NCBI GenBank assembly: GCA_021791335.1
Contig: JAJYWS010000027.1
Span: 52,379 to 89,174 of the forward strand
Direction: 5' to 3'
DNA length: 36,796 bases
Source of the DNA: Thermoplasmata archaeon
GTDB taxonomy: Archaea > Thermoplasmatota > Thermoplasmata > Lutacidiplasmatales > UBA184
The translations under genes and the position numbers were made by a program. Below the pieces are notes generated by a model. The model was given only the letters and a program-made list of their open reading frames with translations. It had not been told where the DNA came from and ran no database searches. How positions within the stretch are numbered: position 1 is the stretch's first letter; each line of letters starts with the position of its first letter. This document shows, one piece after another, positions 8,050 through 16,548 of the stretch.

Positions 8050-9226
8050 GACGGACCCCCGCTTTCGGGGAGGCGGAGCGGCCCTTTGGCGCTTTCGGGC
8101 GCGCCGACGGCTTGGGTTTGGTCCGCGGCGGCGGGGCCGTCTTCGGGGGTTTCGAGGGCGTTGAGGGCTTCGACGAAGACGCCGTCGCCGGCCGGGAGGG
8201 CGGGGAGGGCGGCACCGGTTTCCGGGCCCACCGGCGAGTGAGCGCCCGCTCGTAGAGGAGTTTCATGTACATCGCGTCGTGCTCGAGCAACGGCGAGCTC
8301 GACACCACCGTGAGGTCAAACTCCCGCCCCGCGAGGAACTCGGCGAAGGGGTCGAACCGGATCGAGCCCCGCTTGATCGGCGTCAGCCGGAACTCGCCCG
8401 GCCCGTACTGCTCAAGGCCGGAGAAGTGGGTGTAGAGCCGGCCGGGGCAGGCCGCCCGGAAGGCCGCCACCAGCGGCTCGTACTCGGCGGCCGTCTCGAG
8501 CTTGAGCCGCTCCCGTGCGGCGAGGTGGGGCAGGTTGAGCACCGGGACCAATCCCTTCACCGTCCGGGTCATCTCGAGGATCTCCTCCCGGGACCCGAAG
8601 ACGTCGGGATGCCCGCTCGGCTCCACCGCGAGCTGGACCGCGCCATGGCTGTACTGCTGCACCCACTTCGAGAGCCCGCCGATCACCTCGGTGATCCGTT
8701 CGGCGCTGTCGGTCCGGGGCCCGGGGCCGTAGAAGCCCAGGTGGGTGACGACGAGCCGGGCGCCCAGACCCGCGGCGAGGACGGCCGACCACTGGACCTG
8801 CCGGATCGACCGTTCCCTTGCCTGAGGGCTTCCGAAGAAGTCGACATAGTAGGGGGCGTGGAGGGTGAGCTCGACGTCCAGGGCGCGGGCGATGTCCCGG
8901 GTCGTGGCCAGGTCGGCGTGCTCCTTCGCGAGGCTCCAGCTCAGGGTGGTCAGGAGATCCCGCTTCTGGATGGGGGTGTCCAAGGAGAACGGCCGGGGGT
9001 GGCTGTCCTTGGCCCCGGGGGAGTCGACTTGGACGACCAGCTGCTGCAATAGATCGCGCGGGGTCTTGCCCACCTCCTCGGCGAACGCCGGCCGCACGGT
9101 CGGATTGACCTTGATGAACTGGATCTCCAGGGCCGAGAGGCCCAGGAGGTGCACATCGGCGATGCCGTCGCGCAACGTGCGCCCCTTGCAGGAGAGGGGA
9201 ATACCGGCCGGACCGAATCGAATCAC
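8027..9226 (-). CDS. Endonuclease IV-like TIM barrel with altered metal site and basic tail
   Basis: A xylose-isomerase-like TIM barrel related to AP endonuclease family 2 (deoxyribonuclease IV, archaeal branch). Retained positions, counted from the GTG at 9226, are H123 (LHAPYY), H162 (THLGFY), E202 (VEPSG), H234 and H267 (THFSGLE). By my recollection of the family, the Asp of the DxxH motif is N231 here, the His after the GE-R block is absent (EFRLTP), and the Glu of the ESP-LE-DA motif is Ser (SSSPLLEHDA). A trinuclear zinc site may therefore be incomplete. The last 65 or so residues are a Pro/Ala/Lys/Ser-rich basic tail like histone H1, plausible for nucleic-acid contact. A TTG at 9262 is open but lies upstream of the expected transcription start. 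GTG 9226 follows GAAGG. The 3' end overlaps hxlB. Confidence 0.72.
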   Translation of the reverse strand: MIRFGPAGIPLSCKGRTLRDGIADVHLLGLSALEIQFIKVNPTVRPAFAEEVGKTPRDLLQQLVVQVDSPGAKDSHPRPFSLDTPIQKRDLLTTLSWSLAKEHADLATTRDIARALDVELTLHAPYYVDFFGSPQARERSIRQVQWSAVLAAGLGARLVVTHLGFYGPGPRTDSAERITEVIGGLSKWVQQYSHGAVQLAVEPSGHPDVFGSREEILEMTRTVKGLVPVLNLPHLAARERLKLETAAEYEPLVAAFRAACPGRLYTHFSGLEQYGPGEFRLTPIKRGSIRFDPFAEFLAGREFDLTVVSSSPLLEHDAMYMKLLYERALTRRWARKPVPPSPPSRPATASSSKPSTPSKPPKTAPPPRTKPKPSARPKAPKGRSASPKAGVRRAASTRR

Positions 9227-9239
9227 TGGAAAACGACCT

Positions 9240-9950
9240 TCAAAGGAGGGAGTCGGGGTCAATCGTTCGGTCTATATATCGCGTGCCCGGCGGGGGAGGA
9301 GACGGCCGGACAGGGTCGGCCGGTCCGACAGGGTCGCCCGGTCCGGCCGGGGCCGGCCGGCCCCGGAAGCCCAGGCCCAGAACATACATCTCGGAGGAGG
9401 CTTCCCGGGAGGCCGGGGGTTTCGTCCGGTGCCAGCGCACGAAGTGCGGGGCGAGCTCCGTCTCGGCGAGCGGGAGAAGGTCGCCGTCGAACACCTTGGC
9501 GACGAACGATCCGCCCGGAACCAGGAGTTCGACCGCCCAGGCCCCGGCCGCCCGGACCAGGTCGACGCTCCGGGCATGATCGGTGGCATACGCTCCGCTG
9601 ATGCGGGGCGACATGTCGGAGAGGACGGTCCGGAACCGTTCGCCCTTCAGCCGCTCCCGCAGCGCCGGCGACTCAATCCGCATCCTCAGATGGGTCACGC
9701 CCGGGATCGGGTCCATCGGCCGCGGATCGACCGCGACGACCGATCCCCGCTCGCCGACGTAGCGCCGGGCGATCAAACTCCAGCCGCCCGGAGCCGAGCC
9801 GAACTCGAGCACCCGATCGCCCGGCCGCAGGATCGGGTAGCGGTCGGCGAGATGGTCGAGCTTGAAGGCGGCCCGGGACCTCAGGCCCTCCCGTTGGGCG
9901 GCCCGGTAGTAACGATCGGAACGGCGCTCCGCGGCAAACTGACGGCCCAT
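9240..9950 (-). CDS. rlmE: FtsJ/RlmE-family 2'-O-ribose methyltransferase
   Basis: This SAM-dependent enzyme methylates the 2'-O of a ribose, in bacteria U2552 of 23S rRNA. The Lys-Asp-Lys-Glu catalytic tetrad is visible as K30 (AAFKL), D112 (SDMSP), K152 (FVAKVF) and E187 (SSEMY). The SAM-binding loop is LEFGSAPGGWS (48-58). The core ends near residue 200; the remaining 36 residues are Gly/Pro-rich with short repeats (GDPVGP-ADPVRP) encoded by a run of CCGG-type repeats and are unlikely to be catalytic. ATG at 9950 begins just before the conserved core, so the start is secure. It lies downstream of tRNA-Pro on the same strand, and its 3' end contains the promoter of the next gene. Target could be rRNA or tRNA. 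Confidence 0.92.
   Translation of the reverse strand: MGRQFAAERRSDRYYRAAQREGLRSRAAFKLDHLADRYPILRPGDRVLEFGSAPGGWSLIARRYVGERGSVVAVDPRPMDPIPGVTHLRMRIESPALRERLKGERFRTVLSDMSPRISGAYATDHARSVDLVRAAGAWAVELLVPGGSFVAKVFDGDLLPLAETELAPHFVRWHRTKPPASREASSEMYVLGLGFRGRPAPAGPGDPVGPADPVRPSPPPPGTRYIDRTIDPDSLL
9271..9280 (-). promoter_or_regulatory. TATA-like box of the endonuclease IV-like gene
   Basis: TCTATATATC is one of the clearest TATA-like stretches in the window. It lies inside the last codons of rlmE. Transcription would start near 9249 on the minus strand, giving a leader of about 23 nt with GAAGG before the GTG at 9226. Confidence 0.6.
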
Positions 9951-10036
9951 CGCCGCTTCAGGGCGCGACGACAGATGAAGCGAACGCCCCGGCCGCCGGT
10001 CCTTTTAGCGCGCGGGGAGCGCGGCGGGATGACCGG

Positions 10037-10111
10037 TGGGGCCGTCCGAATTTGAATCGGAGTCTCTTGCACCCCAAGCAAGAAGGATGGTCCAAGCTAC
10101 CCCACGGCCCC
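10037..10111 (-). tRNA. tRNA-Pro(GGG)
   Basis: The minus strand folds into a 75-nt cloverleaf. The acceptor stem GGGGCCG pairs with CGGCCCC and is followed by discriminator A. The D-arm contains AGCTTGGA. The anticodon stem CTTGC/GCAAG encloses the loop TTGGGGT with anticodon GGG at 10073-10075 and the G37 usual for proline. The T-arm is TCCGA-TTCAAAT-TCGGA. CCA is not encoded and there is no intron. A CTTATC box at about 10149-10154 on the minus strand may be its promoter. Confidence 0.93.
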
Positions 10112-10173
10112 GTTGCCACCGGCGAATGCGGCGGACGGTCGCTCCGAAGATAAGGTTGCTCTCTGGCGGGCCC

Positions 10174-10347
10174 TTACGGATGGATGAGGAAGTAGGCCAC
10201 CGTGCCGGCGACCCCGATGATCGCCGTCCCCAGGATCGAGAACCAGAAGAACGCCCAGAGCTCGGCGCGGCCCTCCTCGGGGGTCATCTCGGCCGGGGGC
10301 GTGGCTCCGCCCGGAGTCGGGGTGTAGGGGGTTCGGTAGCCGGACAT
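10174..10347 (-). CDS. Small single-span membrane protein (57 aa)
   Basis: The protein starts with a Pro/Thr/Gly-rich soluble stretch, then a short acidic helix (PEEGRAELWAFFWF) and one membrane span at about residues 32-54 ending LIHP. The ATG at 10347 is 26 bp after the box at 10369-10377, supporting a leaderless transcript and a real gene despite its size. It lies near the end of the respiratory block, so a small accessory subunit of the oxidase is possible, but no family is recognised. Downstream is tRNA-Pro. Confidence 0.6.
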   Translation of the reverse strand: MSGYRTPYTPTPGGATPPAEMTPEEGRAELWAFFWFSILGTAIIGVAGTVAYFLIHP

Positions 10348-10368
10348 CCTCCCCCCAAGGCTCCGCCC

Positions 10369-10377
10369 GCTATAACG
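10369..10377 (-). promoter_or_regulatory. TATA-like box of the 57-aa membrane protein
   Basis: The minus strand reads GTTATAGCG, centred about 26 bp before the ATG at 10347. Confidence 0.55.
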
Positions 10378-10397
10378 GCTCGGTCGGTACGGGGAGT

Positions 10398-11111
10398 TTA
10401 CGCCGCGAACCAGGGGAGCCGGGCCGCCGGCCCGGTCGCCTTGAGGACCAGCAGGTGCAGGTTGGCGCCGCCGTCGTTCGGGGCCCAGGAGTCCCGAAGC
10501 GCCATCTGGTAGAGCAGGAACAGGGCTTCCTCGTCGTTCGAAACCCCCAGGGAACGGGGAACGTCGATCGCGAAGCGTCGGCGCAGGTGGCCCAGCATCT
10601 CCTCAAAGTCGACCGGGTGGCTCTCCTCGGAGGCCATCGCCCGCCGGAAGAGGCCGACCACGACTCCCGTGGCGACGCGGAGGACCTCCGCCCGGGGGAC
10701 CGTGCGCAAATACCAGTGGGGCGTGCCCGAGCCCTTCGGTATCTCGGGCACCACGAGGATCGGCGGCGCCCCCGGATGGGGGGCCTCACCGGACTCGACC
10801 AGCCGGGCGATCGCCGTCTCGGCGAGCCGGTCGGAAGGGACGACCAGGATCCCCTCCGGTAGCGAGGGGCGGAGGCCGCGCACGTGGGTGATCCAGGCTT
10901 CCAGTCCGGCGTCGGTCGGGGCGCCCTCGGCCGGGGTGACGAAGACCGGTCGCACCCTCGTCGGGGTGTGGGCCTCGGCCACCCAGAAGGCCGGTTCCAC
11001 CCGGCGCCGCCGGCGGTCGGGAGCCGCCCGGCTGAATCCGAGCTTTCTGAGGACGCTCTCCGCCTCCCGAACCAGGACGGGAGGGGTCTCGGAACGATCG
11101 TGGGGTGCCAT
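10398..11111 (-). CDS. Uncharacterised soluble protein (237 aa)
   Basis: No family was recognised. The N-terminus has a basic helix (VLRKLGFSRAAPDRRRRR), followed by mixed alpha/beta sequence with hydrophobic strands such as RVRPVFVTP, GILVVPSD and PPILVVPE. This pattern could be a Rossmann-like or nuclease-type fold, but no catalytic motif stands out. There is no membrane span. The ATG at 11111 is about 28 bp after a GGTTATGT box, so it may have its own promoter although it follows the heme O synthase gene by only 68 bp. A much longer open frame runs through to 12698 but is a shadow of the heme genes. Confidence 0.6.
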   Translation of the reverse strand: MAPHDRSETPPVLVREAESVLRKLGFSRAAPDRRRRRVEPAFWVAEAHTPTRVRPVFVTPAEGAPTDAGLEAWITHVRGLRPSLPEGILVVPSDRLAETAIARLVESGEAPHPGAPPILVVPEIPKGSGTPHWYLRTVPRAEVLRVATGVVVGLFRRAMASEESHPVDFEEMLGHLRRRFAIDVPRSLGVSNDEEALFLLYQMALRDSWAPNDGGANLHLLVLKATGPAARLPWFAA

Positions 11112-11135
11112 CGATGCGCTAGAGCCCCCGGCGCG

Positions 11136-11143
11136 ACATAACC
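11136..11143 (-). promoter_or_regulatory. TATA-like box of the 237-aa gene
   Basis: GGTTATGT on the minus strand, centred about 28 bp before the ATG at 11111, in the 68-bp gap after ctaB. Confidence 0.45.
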
Positions 11144-11179
11144 TAGCGGTATCCGGCGGGCCCACAGGGGCTTCGGCCT

Positions 11180-12112
11180 CTACCAGAACCGCGCGACGCC
11201 GAGGCTCACCAAGGCGAAGTTCACCAGGCAGGCGGCGACCACCAGCAGAAGGTACGGCCCCGAATAGATGAATCCGCGTCGGGCGGTCGCCGGGGTCACC
11301 TGCCGGAGGAGCGGCCAGGTGAGGACGACGAAGACCGCCCCGACGATCAGGAGCACCAGGAGGATCGGCACCGTCAGGGCGCCGGTGAACCCGATCAGCA
11401 GCGCCGCCGGCACCAACAGGGCCGCCGAGACCACGATCACCCGGCCGGAGTAGCGCAGATCCTCCATCCGGGGGAGCATCGGCAGGCGGGCCCGGGCGTA
11501 ATCCTCCCGCAGCAGGACGGCCAGGCTCCAGAAGTGCGGGGGGGTCCAGAGGAAGACCAGCAGCGCCAAGGCGAGGGCGCCGCCGGTCCAGTGGCCGACG
11601 GCCGCCGCGCTCCCGGCCAGGACCGGGGCGCTGCCGGCAAACCCGCCGATGACGATGTTCCAACTCGACCGCCGCTTGAGCCAGATCGTGTAGACCACCA
11701 CATACGTCACCCCCCCCAGCAGGATCGAAAGCCCGGTCAGCGAGTTGATGGCGAGACTGGCCCCCACGATTCCCCCGCCGAGCAGGAGCCCCCCGGCCAG
11801 GGCGACGCCCCGGGCCGGAGCCTGGGCCTCCTCCGCGAGCGGTCGGTGCCGGGTCCGGTGCATCCGCCGGTCGAGGTCCCGGTCGAAGTAGTGATTGAGC
11901 ACCGCGGCGCCCCCGGAGGCGGCGGCCCCCGTGACGATCAGCCAGGCGAGGGTCACCGCGTTGATCCGGGACGGCAGCGCGACAAAGTAGCCGGCCACCG
12001 CCACCAAGACAATCAGCAACGTGATCCCGGGCTTGGTCAGGCCCAGATACGCCCTCCAGGAACCCGGCCCGTCGCGGACCACCGAGCCGGCCGGGGGAGG
12101 GAAGGTTGCCAT
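11180..12112 (-). CDS. ctaB: Protoheme IX farnesyltransferase (heme O synthase)
   Basis: This integral membrane UbiA-family prenyltransferase adds the hydroxyethylfarnesyl chain to heme B to give heme O, the precursor of heme A for the aa3 oxidase. The 310-residue protein has about nine spans. Its hallmark is the Asp/Arg-rich loop at 73-91 beginning NHYFDRDLDRRM, and the second conserved loop around 141-160 contains YTIWLKRRSSWNIVIGG. The ATG at 12112 lies 24 nt after the ctaA stop. The order cox I, ctaA, ctaB is that of a complete oxidase assembly operon. Confidence 0.95.
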   Translation of the reverse strand: MATFPPPAGSVVRDGPGSWRAYLGLTKPGITLLIVLVAVAGYFVALPSRINAVTLAWLIVTGAAASGGAAVLNHYFDRDLDRRMHRTRHRPLAEEAQAPARGVALAGGLLLGGGIVGASLAINSLTGLSILLGGVTYVVVYTIWLKRRSSWNIVIGGFAGSAPVLAGSAAAVGHWTGGALALALLVFLWTPPHFWSLAVLLREDYARARLPMLPRMEDLRYSGRVIVVSAALLVPAALLIGFTGALTVPILLVLLIVGAVFVVLTWPLLRQVTPATARRGFIYSGPYLLLVVAACLVNFALVSLGVARFW

Positions 12113-12136
12113 AGCCAGGTCGGGCAGCGATGGGCC

Positions 12137-12712
12137 TTAGCTTCCGCGGGGCAGGTCGGCCGACCCCCGCTCCGGCTTCGGGCGAGCCACCGGCTCGGCA
12201 GGCGGCCGGGGGAGCCGGGGAGAATCGGGCTCGGCCGCCCGCCGGATCCACGCCCGCCATCGGGGCGGCACGTGGCTCAGGTTGGCGAGGATCGCCAGCG
12301 TGAGGATCAGGCCGAACAGGATCGTCGCCATGCCCAGGTGCGCGATCACCACCAGGACCGCGAGGTTGGAGTCGACCACCAGGCCCCCGAGGAACGCCTG
12401 GGCGAGGACCAGCACCGCCGACACGACGCTGATCTTGAGGAGCGCCGGCCGGTTGCGCTCGTAGACCAGGGCCAGGGCGGTGAAGATCGCGACACTCATC
12501 CCCAGCACGAAGGCCGAGAGCCGGTGGCTCCACTCGATGACCACGCCGCCGGTCAGCGTGGGGAACAGGCTCCCGTTGGCAAAGCAGGTCGGCCAGTTGG
12601 GGCAGGCCAGGCCCGAGTTCGACGCGGCCACGTTCCCGCCGAGCAGGATCGTCGTGTAGGTGAGGATCAGGGCGGCGAGGACCGAATAGCGGAACCAATC
12701 GTGACCGCGCAT
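12137..12712 (-). CDS. ctaA: Heme A synthase, short archaeal type
   Basis: The enzyme oxidises the C8 methyl of heme O to the formyl group of heme A. At 191 residues it is the half-size form with four membrane spans, as known from some archaea; bacterial CtaA has eight. Key residues are E60 and H63 in EWSHRL, the second heme-ligand His at H125 in VIAHLG, and the cysteine pair C37 and C43 in GLACPNWPTC, which lies in the first outer loop. The C-terminal 35 residues are Pro/Arg-rich and cytoplasmic. It lies 19 nt after the oxidase subunit I stop, and its presence indicates an a-type heme in that oxidase. Half-size forms probably act as dimers; this is an inference. Confidence 0.92.
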   Translation of the reverse strand: MRGHDWFRYSVLAALILTYTTILLGGNVAASNSGLACPNWPTCFANGSLFPTLTGGVVIEWSHRLSAFVLGMSVAIFTALALVYERNRPALLKISVVSAVLVLAQAFLGGLVVDSNLAVLVVIAHLGMATILFGLILTLAILANLSHVPPRWRAWIRRAAEPDSPRLPRPPAEPVARPKPERGSADLPRGS

Positions 12713-12731
12713 GCCCGCTCCATGCCTCCGT

Positions 12732-14426
12732 TCACCCGGGGACTTCGGCCTGGGCCGAGACGGTCGGGGTCGGGCCGGGGACGGGGACCGGGGACGGGAG
12801 CGGGGCCTGGCCGGTCATCTGGCTCGGCAGCGGTTCCCCCCACGGGTCGTCGGTCTGCACCGGCGCGCCGGCGAAGTAGCTGTAGACCATGTTGTACACA
12901 AAGACCAGCTGGCCGATCGCGAAGATGTACGCCCCGAGCGTCGAGAGGAAGTTGAGCGCCTGGAAGTTACCGACCCACAGGTAGGTGTACACCCGCCGCG
13001 GCATCCCCTCGGCGCCGAGCAGGAACATCGGGAAGAGCAGGACGTTCACCCCGACGTACGTGAGGAGGAAGTGGACCTGGCCGAGCCGCTGGCTGTACCA
13101 TCGGCGGGTGAGCACCGGGAAGTAGAAGTAGATCCCGGCGAAGATCGCCATCAACGTCCCGCCGAGCAGGATGTAGTGGAAGTGGGCGACCACGAAGTAG
13201 GTCCCGTGGTAGAGGTAGTCGACCGGGATGCTCGCGAGGTAGAGGCCCGAGAGCCCTCCGATCACGAAGCCGGTGATGAACGCGACGCAGAACCACATCG
13301 GTACCGCCATCCAGATCCGCCCGCCCCAGAGGGTGGCGACCCAGTTGAACGTCTTGACGGCCGACGGCACGGCGATCGCCATCGTGGTGAGCATGAAGAC
13401 GAACCGGATGTTCTCGTTGATCCCGGTCACGAACATGTGGTGCTCCCAGACGGCAAAGCTGAGGACCGCGAAGACCCCGATGGCGATCGCCATCGCGGCG
13501 TAGCCGAAGATGTCCTTGCGCGCGAGCTTCGGGATGATCGTCGAGATGATCCCGAAGGCCGGCAGGACCATGATGTAGACCTCCGGGTGCGCGAAGAACC
13601 AGAACAGGTTCTGGTAGAGCAGGGCCCCGCCGAGCGGCGTGCCGTTGATGGACGCCAGGATCGAGGTCCCGAAGTTCCGGTCGGAGAGCACGAACGTGAG
13701 CGCGATCGACAGCGACGGCATCGCGAAAATGATCAGGACCGAGTTGACCAGGATGGTCCAGACGAACAGGGGCATGTTCCAGTACTCGACGCCCTTCGCG
13801 CGGTGCTTGAGGATCGTGACGATGAAATTGACCGACCCGAGGATGCTCGAGATGGTCAGGATGTGGAGGCCGAGGATCCAGAGGTCGATCCCGTTCCCCG
13901 GGGCGAGCACCGAGAGGGGGACATAGCCGGTCCAGCCCGCGTTGGCGTTGGAGAGGATGATGAGGATGCCCGCGGGCCACAGCATCCAGTAGGCGATCGC
14001 ATTGATCCGGGGAAGCGCCATCTCCCGCGCCCCGATCATCGACGGGACGAGGAAGTTCCCGAAGCCCGCCAGGGCCGGCATGATGAACATGAAGATCATC
14101 AGCACGCCGTGGATGGTGAAGAGGGTCGAGTAGACCTGCGGCGTGACCCCGAGGGTCGTCTGGGCGTCGAGACCGAGCCCCTGGATGAACCCCAGGTCGG
14201 TCCGGATCAGCATGGCGTAAATCCCACCGATGAAGAAGAAGATGATCGCCGTGACGATGTACATCCAGCCGATGCGCCGGTGATCGGTCGTGAAGAGGTA
14301 CTTCTTGATCGTCGAGACGACCCACTCCCCGTGGTAGAAGAGCGCCCAGAGGATGAACCCGGCGAGGCCCGCGATCAGCGCGACTTCGGTGTAGGCCGAC
14401 AGGAACGGAACTCCGGTGTTGGTCAT
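12732..14426 (-). CDS. coxA: Cytochrome c oxidase-type subunit I (aa3, A family)
   Basis: This is the catalytic subunit of the proton-pumping terminal oxidase. It has 564 residues and twelve or more spans. The low-spin heme ligands are H106 and H417; the high-spin heme ligand is H415. CuB is held by H280, H329 and H330, with Y284 the expected cross-linked tyrosine. E282 in HPEVY places it in the A1-type group with a D-channel glutamate, although the usual Gly before that His is Ala. K358 in SAVKTFNW is the K-channel Lys candidate. The C-terminal 40 residues are a Pro/Val-rich tail. It is embedded between small membrane-protein genes and ctaA. Subunit II is encoded on the other strand about 7 kb away, and no typical subunit III gene was seen. 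Confidence 0.96.
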   Translation of the reverse strand: MTNTGVPFLSAYTEVALIAGLAGFILWALFYHGEWVVSTIKKYLFTTDHRRIGWMYIVTAIIFFFIGGIYAMLIRTDLGFIQGLGLDAQTTLGVTPQVYSTLFTIHGVLMIFMFIMPALAGFGNFLVPSMIGAREMALPRINAIAYWMLWPAGILIILSNANAGWTGYVPLSVLAPGNGIDLWILGLHILTISSILGSVNFIVTILKHRAKGVEYWNMPLFVWTILVNSVLIIFAMPSLSIALTFVLSDRNFGTSILASINGTPLGGALLYQNLFWFFAHPEVYIMVLPAFGIISTIIPKLARKDIFGYAAMAIAIGVFAVLSFAVWEHHMFVTGINENIRFVFMLTTMAIAVPSAVKTFNWVATLWGGRIWMAVPMWFCVAFITGFVIGGLSGLYLASIPVDYLYHGTYFVVAHFHYILLGGTLMAIFAGIYFYFPVLTRRWYSQRLGQVHFLLTYVGVNVLLFPMFLLGAEGMPRRVYTYLWVGNFQALNFLSTLGAYIFAIGQLVFVYNMVYSYFAGAPVQTDDPWGEPLPSQMTGQAPLPSPVPVPGPTPTVSAQAEVPG

Positions 14427-14442
14427 CTTTGGTTCTCCCGAT

Positions 14443-14841
14443 TCACATCAAAAGGCCGGCCAGGATCCAGCCGATCCCCGCGGCCGCCGCCACCACGACG
14501 ATCACCTTGACGAGCAGGATCTGGCTCTCGACGCTGAGCGGGCGCGGCGCGGTCGGCGTGACGTGCCGGCCGAGGGGCCAGGTCCGGTACAGCCGGTCGA
14601 TGACATGGAAGAGCACCGCCCCGAACATCATCAGGAGCGAGACGGCGAGCCCGAACGACTGTTGGCCCCCGGGGGTGCCGAGGCCGGGCCCCGTGAACCC
14701 CATCCCGATGGTGATGGCGTAGGTGGCGAGCACCGCGATCCCGACCAGCACCAGTCCGACCGTCGCTCCGTAGACGCGGAGCGCGCGATTCTGGATCCGG
14801 GCGAACTCGGCCGGGGAGAGAGCATCCAGGGGGTCACTCAA
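14443..14841 (-). CDS. Small membrane protein, probable oxidase accessory subunit (132 aa)
   Basis: The protein has an amphipathic N-terminus, spans at about 24-47, 64-85 and 108-130, and a basic loop [12 protein letters not shown] between the second and third. No family was recognised. The start is a TTG overlapping the stop of the preceding gene. It is supported by AGGTGA six to seven bases upstream and by the lack of any other in-frame start before the first span. It lies 16 nt before oxidase subunit I. Because no subunit III or IV is visible, it is a candidate small oxidase subunit. Confidence 0.65.
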   Translation of the reverse strand: MSDPLDALSPAEFARIQNRALRVYGATVGLVLVGIAVLATYAITIGMGFTGPGLGTPGGQQSFGLAVSLLMMFGAVLFHVIDRLYRTWPLGRHVTPTAPRPLSVESQILLVKVIVVVAAAAGIGWILAGLLM

Positions 14842-15115
14842 AGAACTTCACCTCGCGCGTCAGGGTTCCGCGGTAGCGATCGATGCGGTAGAGGATGCCC
14901 GCCATAAAAAGGAGGGAGAGGAGCGCGGCGGCCAGGCCGGCGAGGAGGATCGGGACGTAGAGCACGACCCAGCCGCCCGCCAATAGGGTCAGCAGGCCGT
15001 AGACGAAGAAGGCGGCACCCACCGTTCCCGCGACGAGAAAGCCCCCGAGGATCAGCCAGAGGACCCCGGTCTTCCAGTGGGGGGTCTCGGCCGGCGCGAC
15101 GGAGCTACTTGCCAT
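14834..15115 (-). CDS. Small two-span membrane protein (93 aa)
   Basis: The protein has two hydrophobic spans (about 16-42 and 48-73) and a short basic then acidic C-terminus ending KFFE. The ATG at 15115 overlaps the end of the cytochrome b gene by 11 nt, and its stop overlaps the TTG of the following gene, so translation through this junction is tightly coupled. No family was recognised. It could be a cytochrome bc small subunit or an oxidase subunit; position favours a structural role in one of these complexes. Confidence 0.65.
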   Translation of the reverse strand: MASSSVAPAETPHWKTGVLWLILGGFLVAGTVGAAFFVYGLLTLLAGGWVVLYVPILLAGLAAALLSLLFMAGILYRIDRYRGTLTREVKFFE

Positions 15116-16538
15116 AGCCCACCCCGGGGGAACTGGGAGAACCCATTGACGGGGCCGCGGCGACCGCCGGGGTGCTCCGGCGGCCGGCCGTCCCCTCCCG
15201 GTCGGACCCCAACGGGGCGTAGACCCCGGGGTACGACGGGATGCGTCGCTCGAGCCGTTGCCGATAGCTCCGCATATAGCGCCGGTGGAAAAGGCCGATC
15301 GCCAAGGCATTGACGACAAAGATCGGCCCGAGCCTCCAGATGATCGGGACGAGGCCGTTGGTGTAGGTGAACAGCTGGATCTGGATCGAGGGCTCCATCC
15401 CGCCCCAGACGGAGAGCAGGATGAAGAACTCGAGCAGCGAGGTGCCGATGAAGATGAAGAACGGCCGATCCCTCGGGTGGGTGCGGGGCGACCGGTCGAG
15501 GAACGGCAGGAACAGGATGAAGACCGCGATCACCGCCCCGATCGCCATCGCGTCCGGCGCCGGCATCGGGGTGGAGCCGTTCACGAAGTCGAGCATCTTG
15601 AACAACCACAGGAAGTACCAGTCGGGGACGATCACCGGCTGGACCGCGGCCGTGTTGCCGTAGTAGGTGGGCAGGCTCCACGGCCAGAGCGCGGCGATCC
15701 CGATCAAGACCCCGATGTACAGGAGCGCCCACTTGGTCATGTAGAAGAAGATGTGGGGCATGAAGGGGACGTGCTTCTTGTCCTCCTTCTCCGTGAATCG
15801 ACGTCGTTGGGAGGGGTCGGAGGAGGCCGGGGGAGCGATCCCGTGCGACTCGAAGAGCGCGATGTGGGCGTAGAGGAGCGCCCCCAGGGCGACCGGAATC
15901 AGCAGGACATGCGCGGTGAACATCCGCGACAGCAACGACTGGGGGGTCCCGTTCCCTAACAGGAAGGGGGCGATGAGGTTGCCCAGGTAGGGGGTGCGCA
16001 CGGCGAGGACAATGCCCACATCGGTCGCCCCATAGCTCAAGGCGGTGTAGGGCAGGAGGTACCCGGTGAAGCCCATGCCCAGCGTCGCCAGCATGAGGAG
16101 GGTGCCGACCATCCAGGAGAACTCCCGGGGCTTCTTGTACGCCCCCATGTAGTACCCGCGGTAGAAGTGCACCAGCATGAGGAAAATCATCGCGTAGGCG
16201 CCGTAGAGATGGCTCGAAAGGAGCAGGGACCCCATCGGGACCGAATTGATGATGTAGTAGGTGCTGCACCAGGCGGCCGGGGAGACCGAGAGGGTCCCCA
16301 CCGCCTGGCCGCAGGCCGTCAGGGTGGGGTTGACGCTCGGCTCGTAGTAGAGCAGCAGGAGCGCCCCCGAGACCACCTGGTAGAGGAAGGCGGTCGCGAC
16401 GAACGCCCCGGTCCAGTACGACGGCTTGAAGGTGAACTCAGGCTGGGGCCGGAGGGCCCACTTTTTCATCCCGGTCCGGTCCTCGACGAAGGTCCAGATC
16501 CGGTTCAGATTCCGATTGTACCAGCGAGCGAACGACAC
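15105..16538 (-). CDS. Cytochrome b of a bc-type complex (b6/bc fusion length)
   Basis: This is the quinol-oxidising membrane subunit that works with the Rieske protein. The heme ligands are the two His pairs H110/H124 and H210/H225. The Qo-site motif is PDWY (305-308), the variant of PEWY common outside mitochondria. At 477 residues it holds both the four-helix N-terminal part and a C-terminal part with further helices, ending in a Ser/Pro/Gly-rich tail. The GTG at 16538 is preceded by AGGAG at correct spacing and lies 10 nt after the Rieske stop. Electrons probably go on to the sulfocyanin-like protein at 20358-21122 and then to the aa3 oxidase. Confidence 0.95.
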   Translation of the reverse strand: MSFARWYNRNLNRIWTFVEDRTGMKKWALRPQPEFTFKPSYWTGAFVATAFLYQVVSGALLLLYYEPSVNPTLTACGQAVGTLSVSPAAWCSTYYIINSVPMGSLLLSSHLYGAYAMIFLMLVHFYRGYYMGAYKKPREFSWMVGTLLMLATLGMGFTGYLLPYTALSYGATDVGIVLAVRTPYLGNLIAPFLLGNGTPQSLLSRMFTAHVLLIPVALGALLYAHIALFESHGIAPPASSDPSQRRRFTEKEDKKHVPFMPHIFFYMTKWALLYIGVLIGIAALWPWSLPTYYGNTAAVQPVIVPDWYFLWLFKMLDFVNGSTPMPAPDAMAIGAVIAVFILFLPFLDRSPRTHPRDRPFFIFIGTSLLEFFILLSVWGGMEPSIQIQLFTYTNGLVPIIWRLGPIFVVNALAIGLFHRRYMRSYRQRLERRIPSYPGVYAPLGSDREGTAGRRSTPAVAAAPSMGSPSSPGVGYGK

Positions 16539-16548
16539 GTTGAGGCTC

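Noticed and set aside
9290-9370. CCGG-rich repeats as a mobile element or CRISPR trace
   Set aside because: The repeats are short, irregular and inside the 3' end of rlmE, encoding a Gly/Pro-rich tail. No spacer-repeat pattern or transposase is present.
11112-12698. Minus-strand open frame joining the 237-aa gene to the ctaA region
   Set aside because: It is a shadow frame over ctaB and ctaA. The two heme genes are certain in their own frame.
12711-14510. 599-residue plus-strand open frame rich in Asp, Arg and His
   Set aside because: It is exactly antisense to oxidase subunit I and shows the composition expected of a GC-rich shadow frame.
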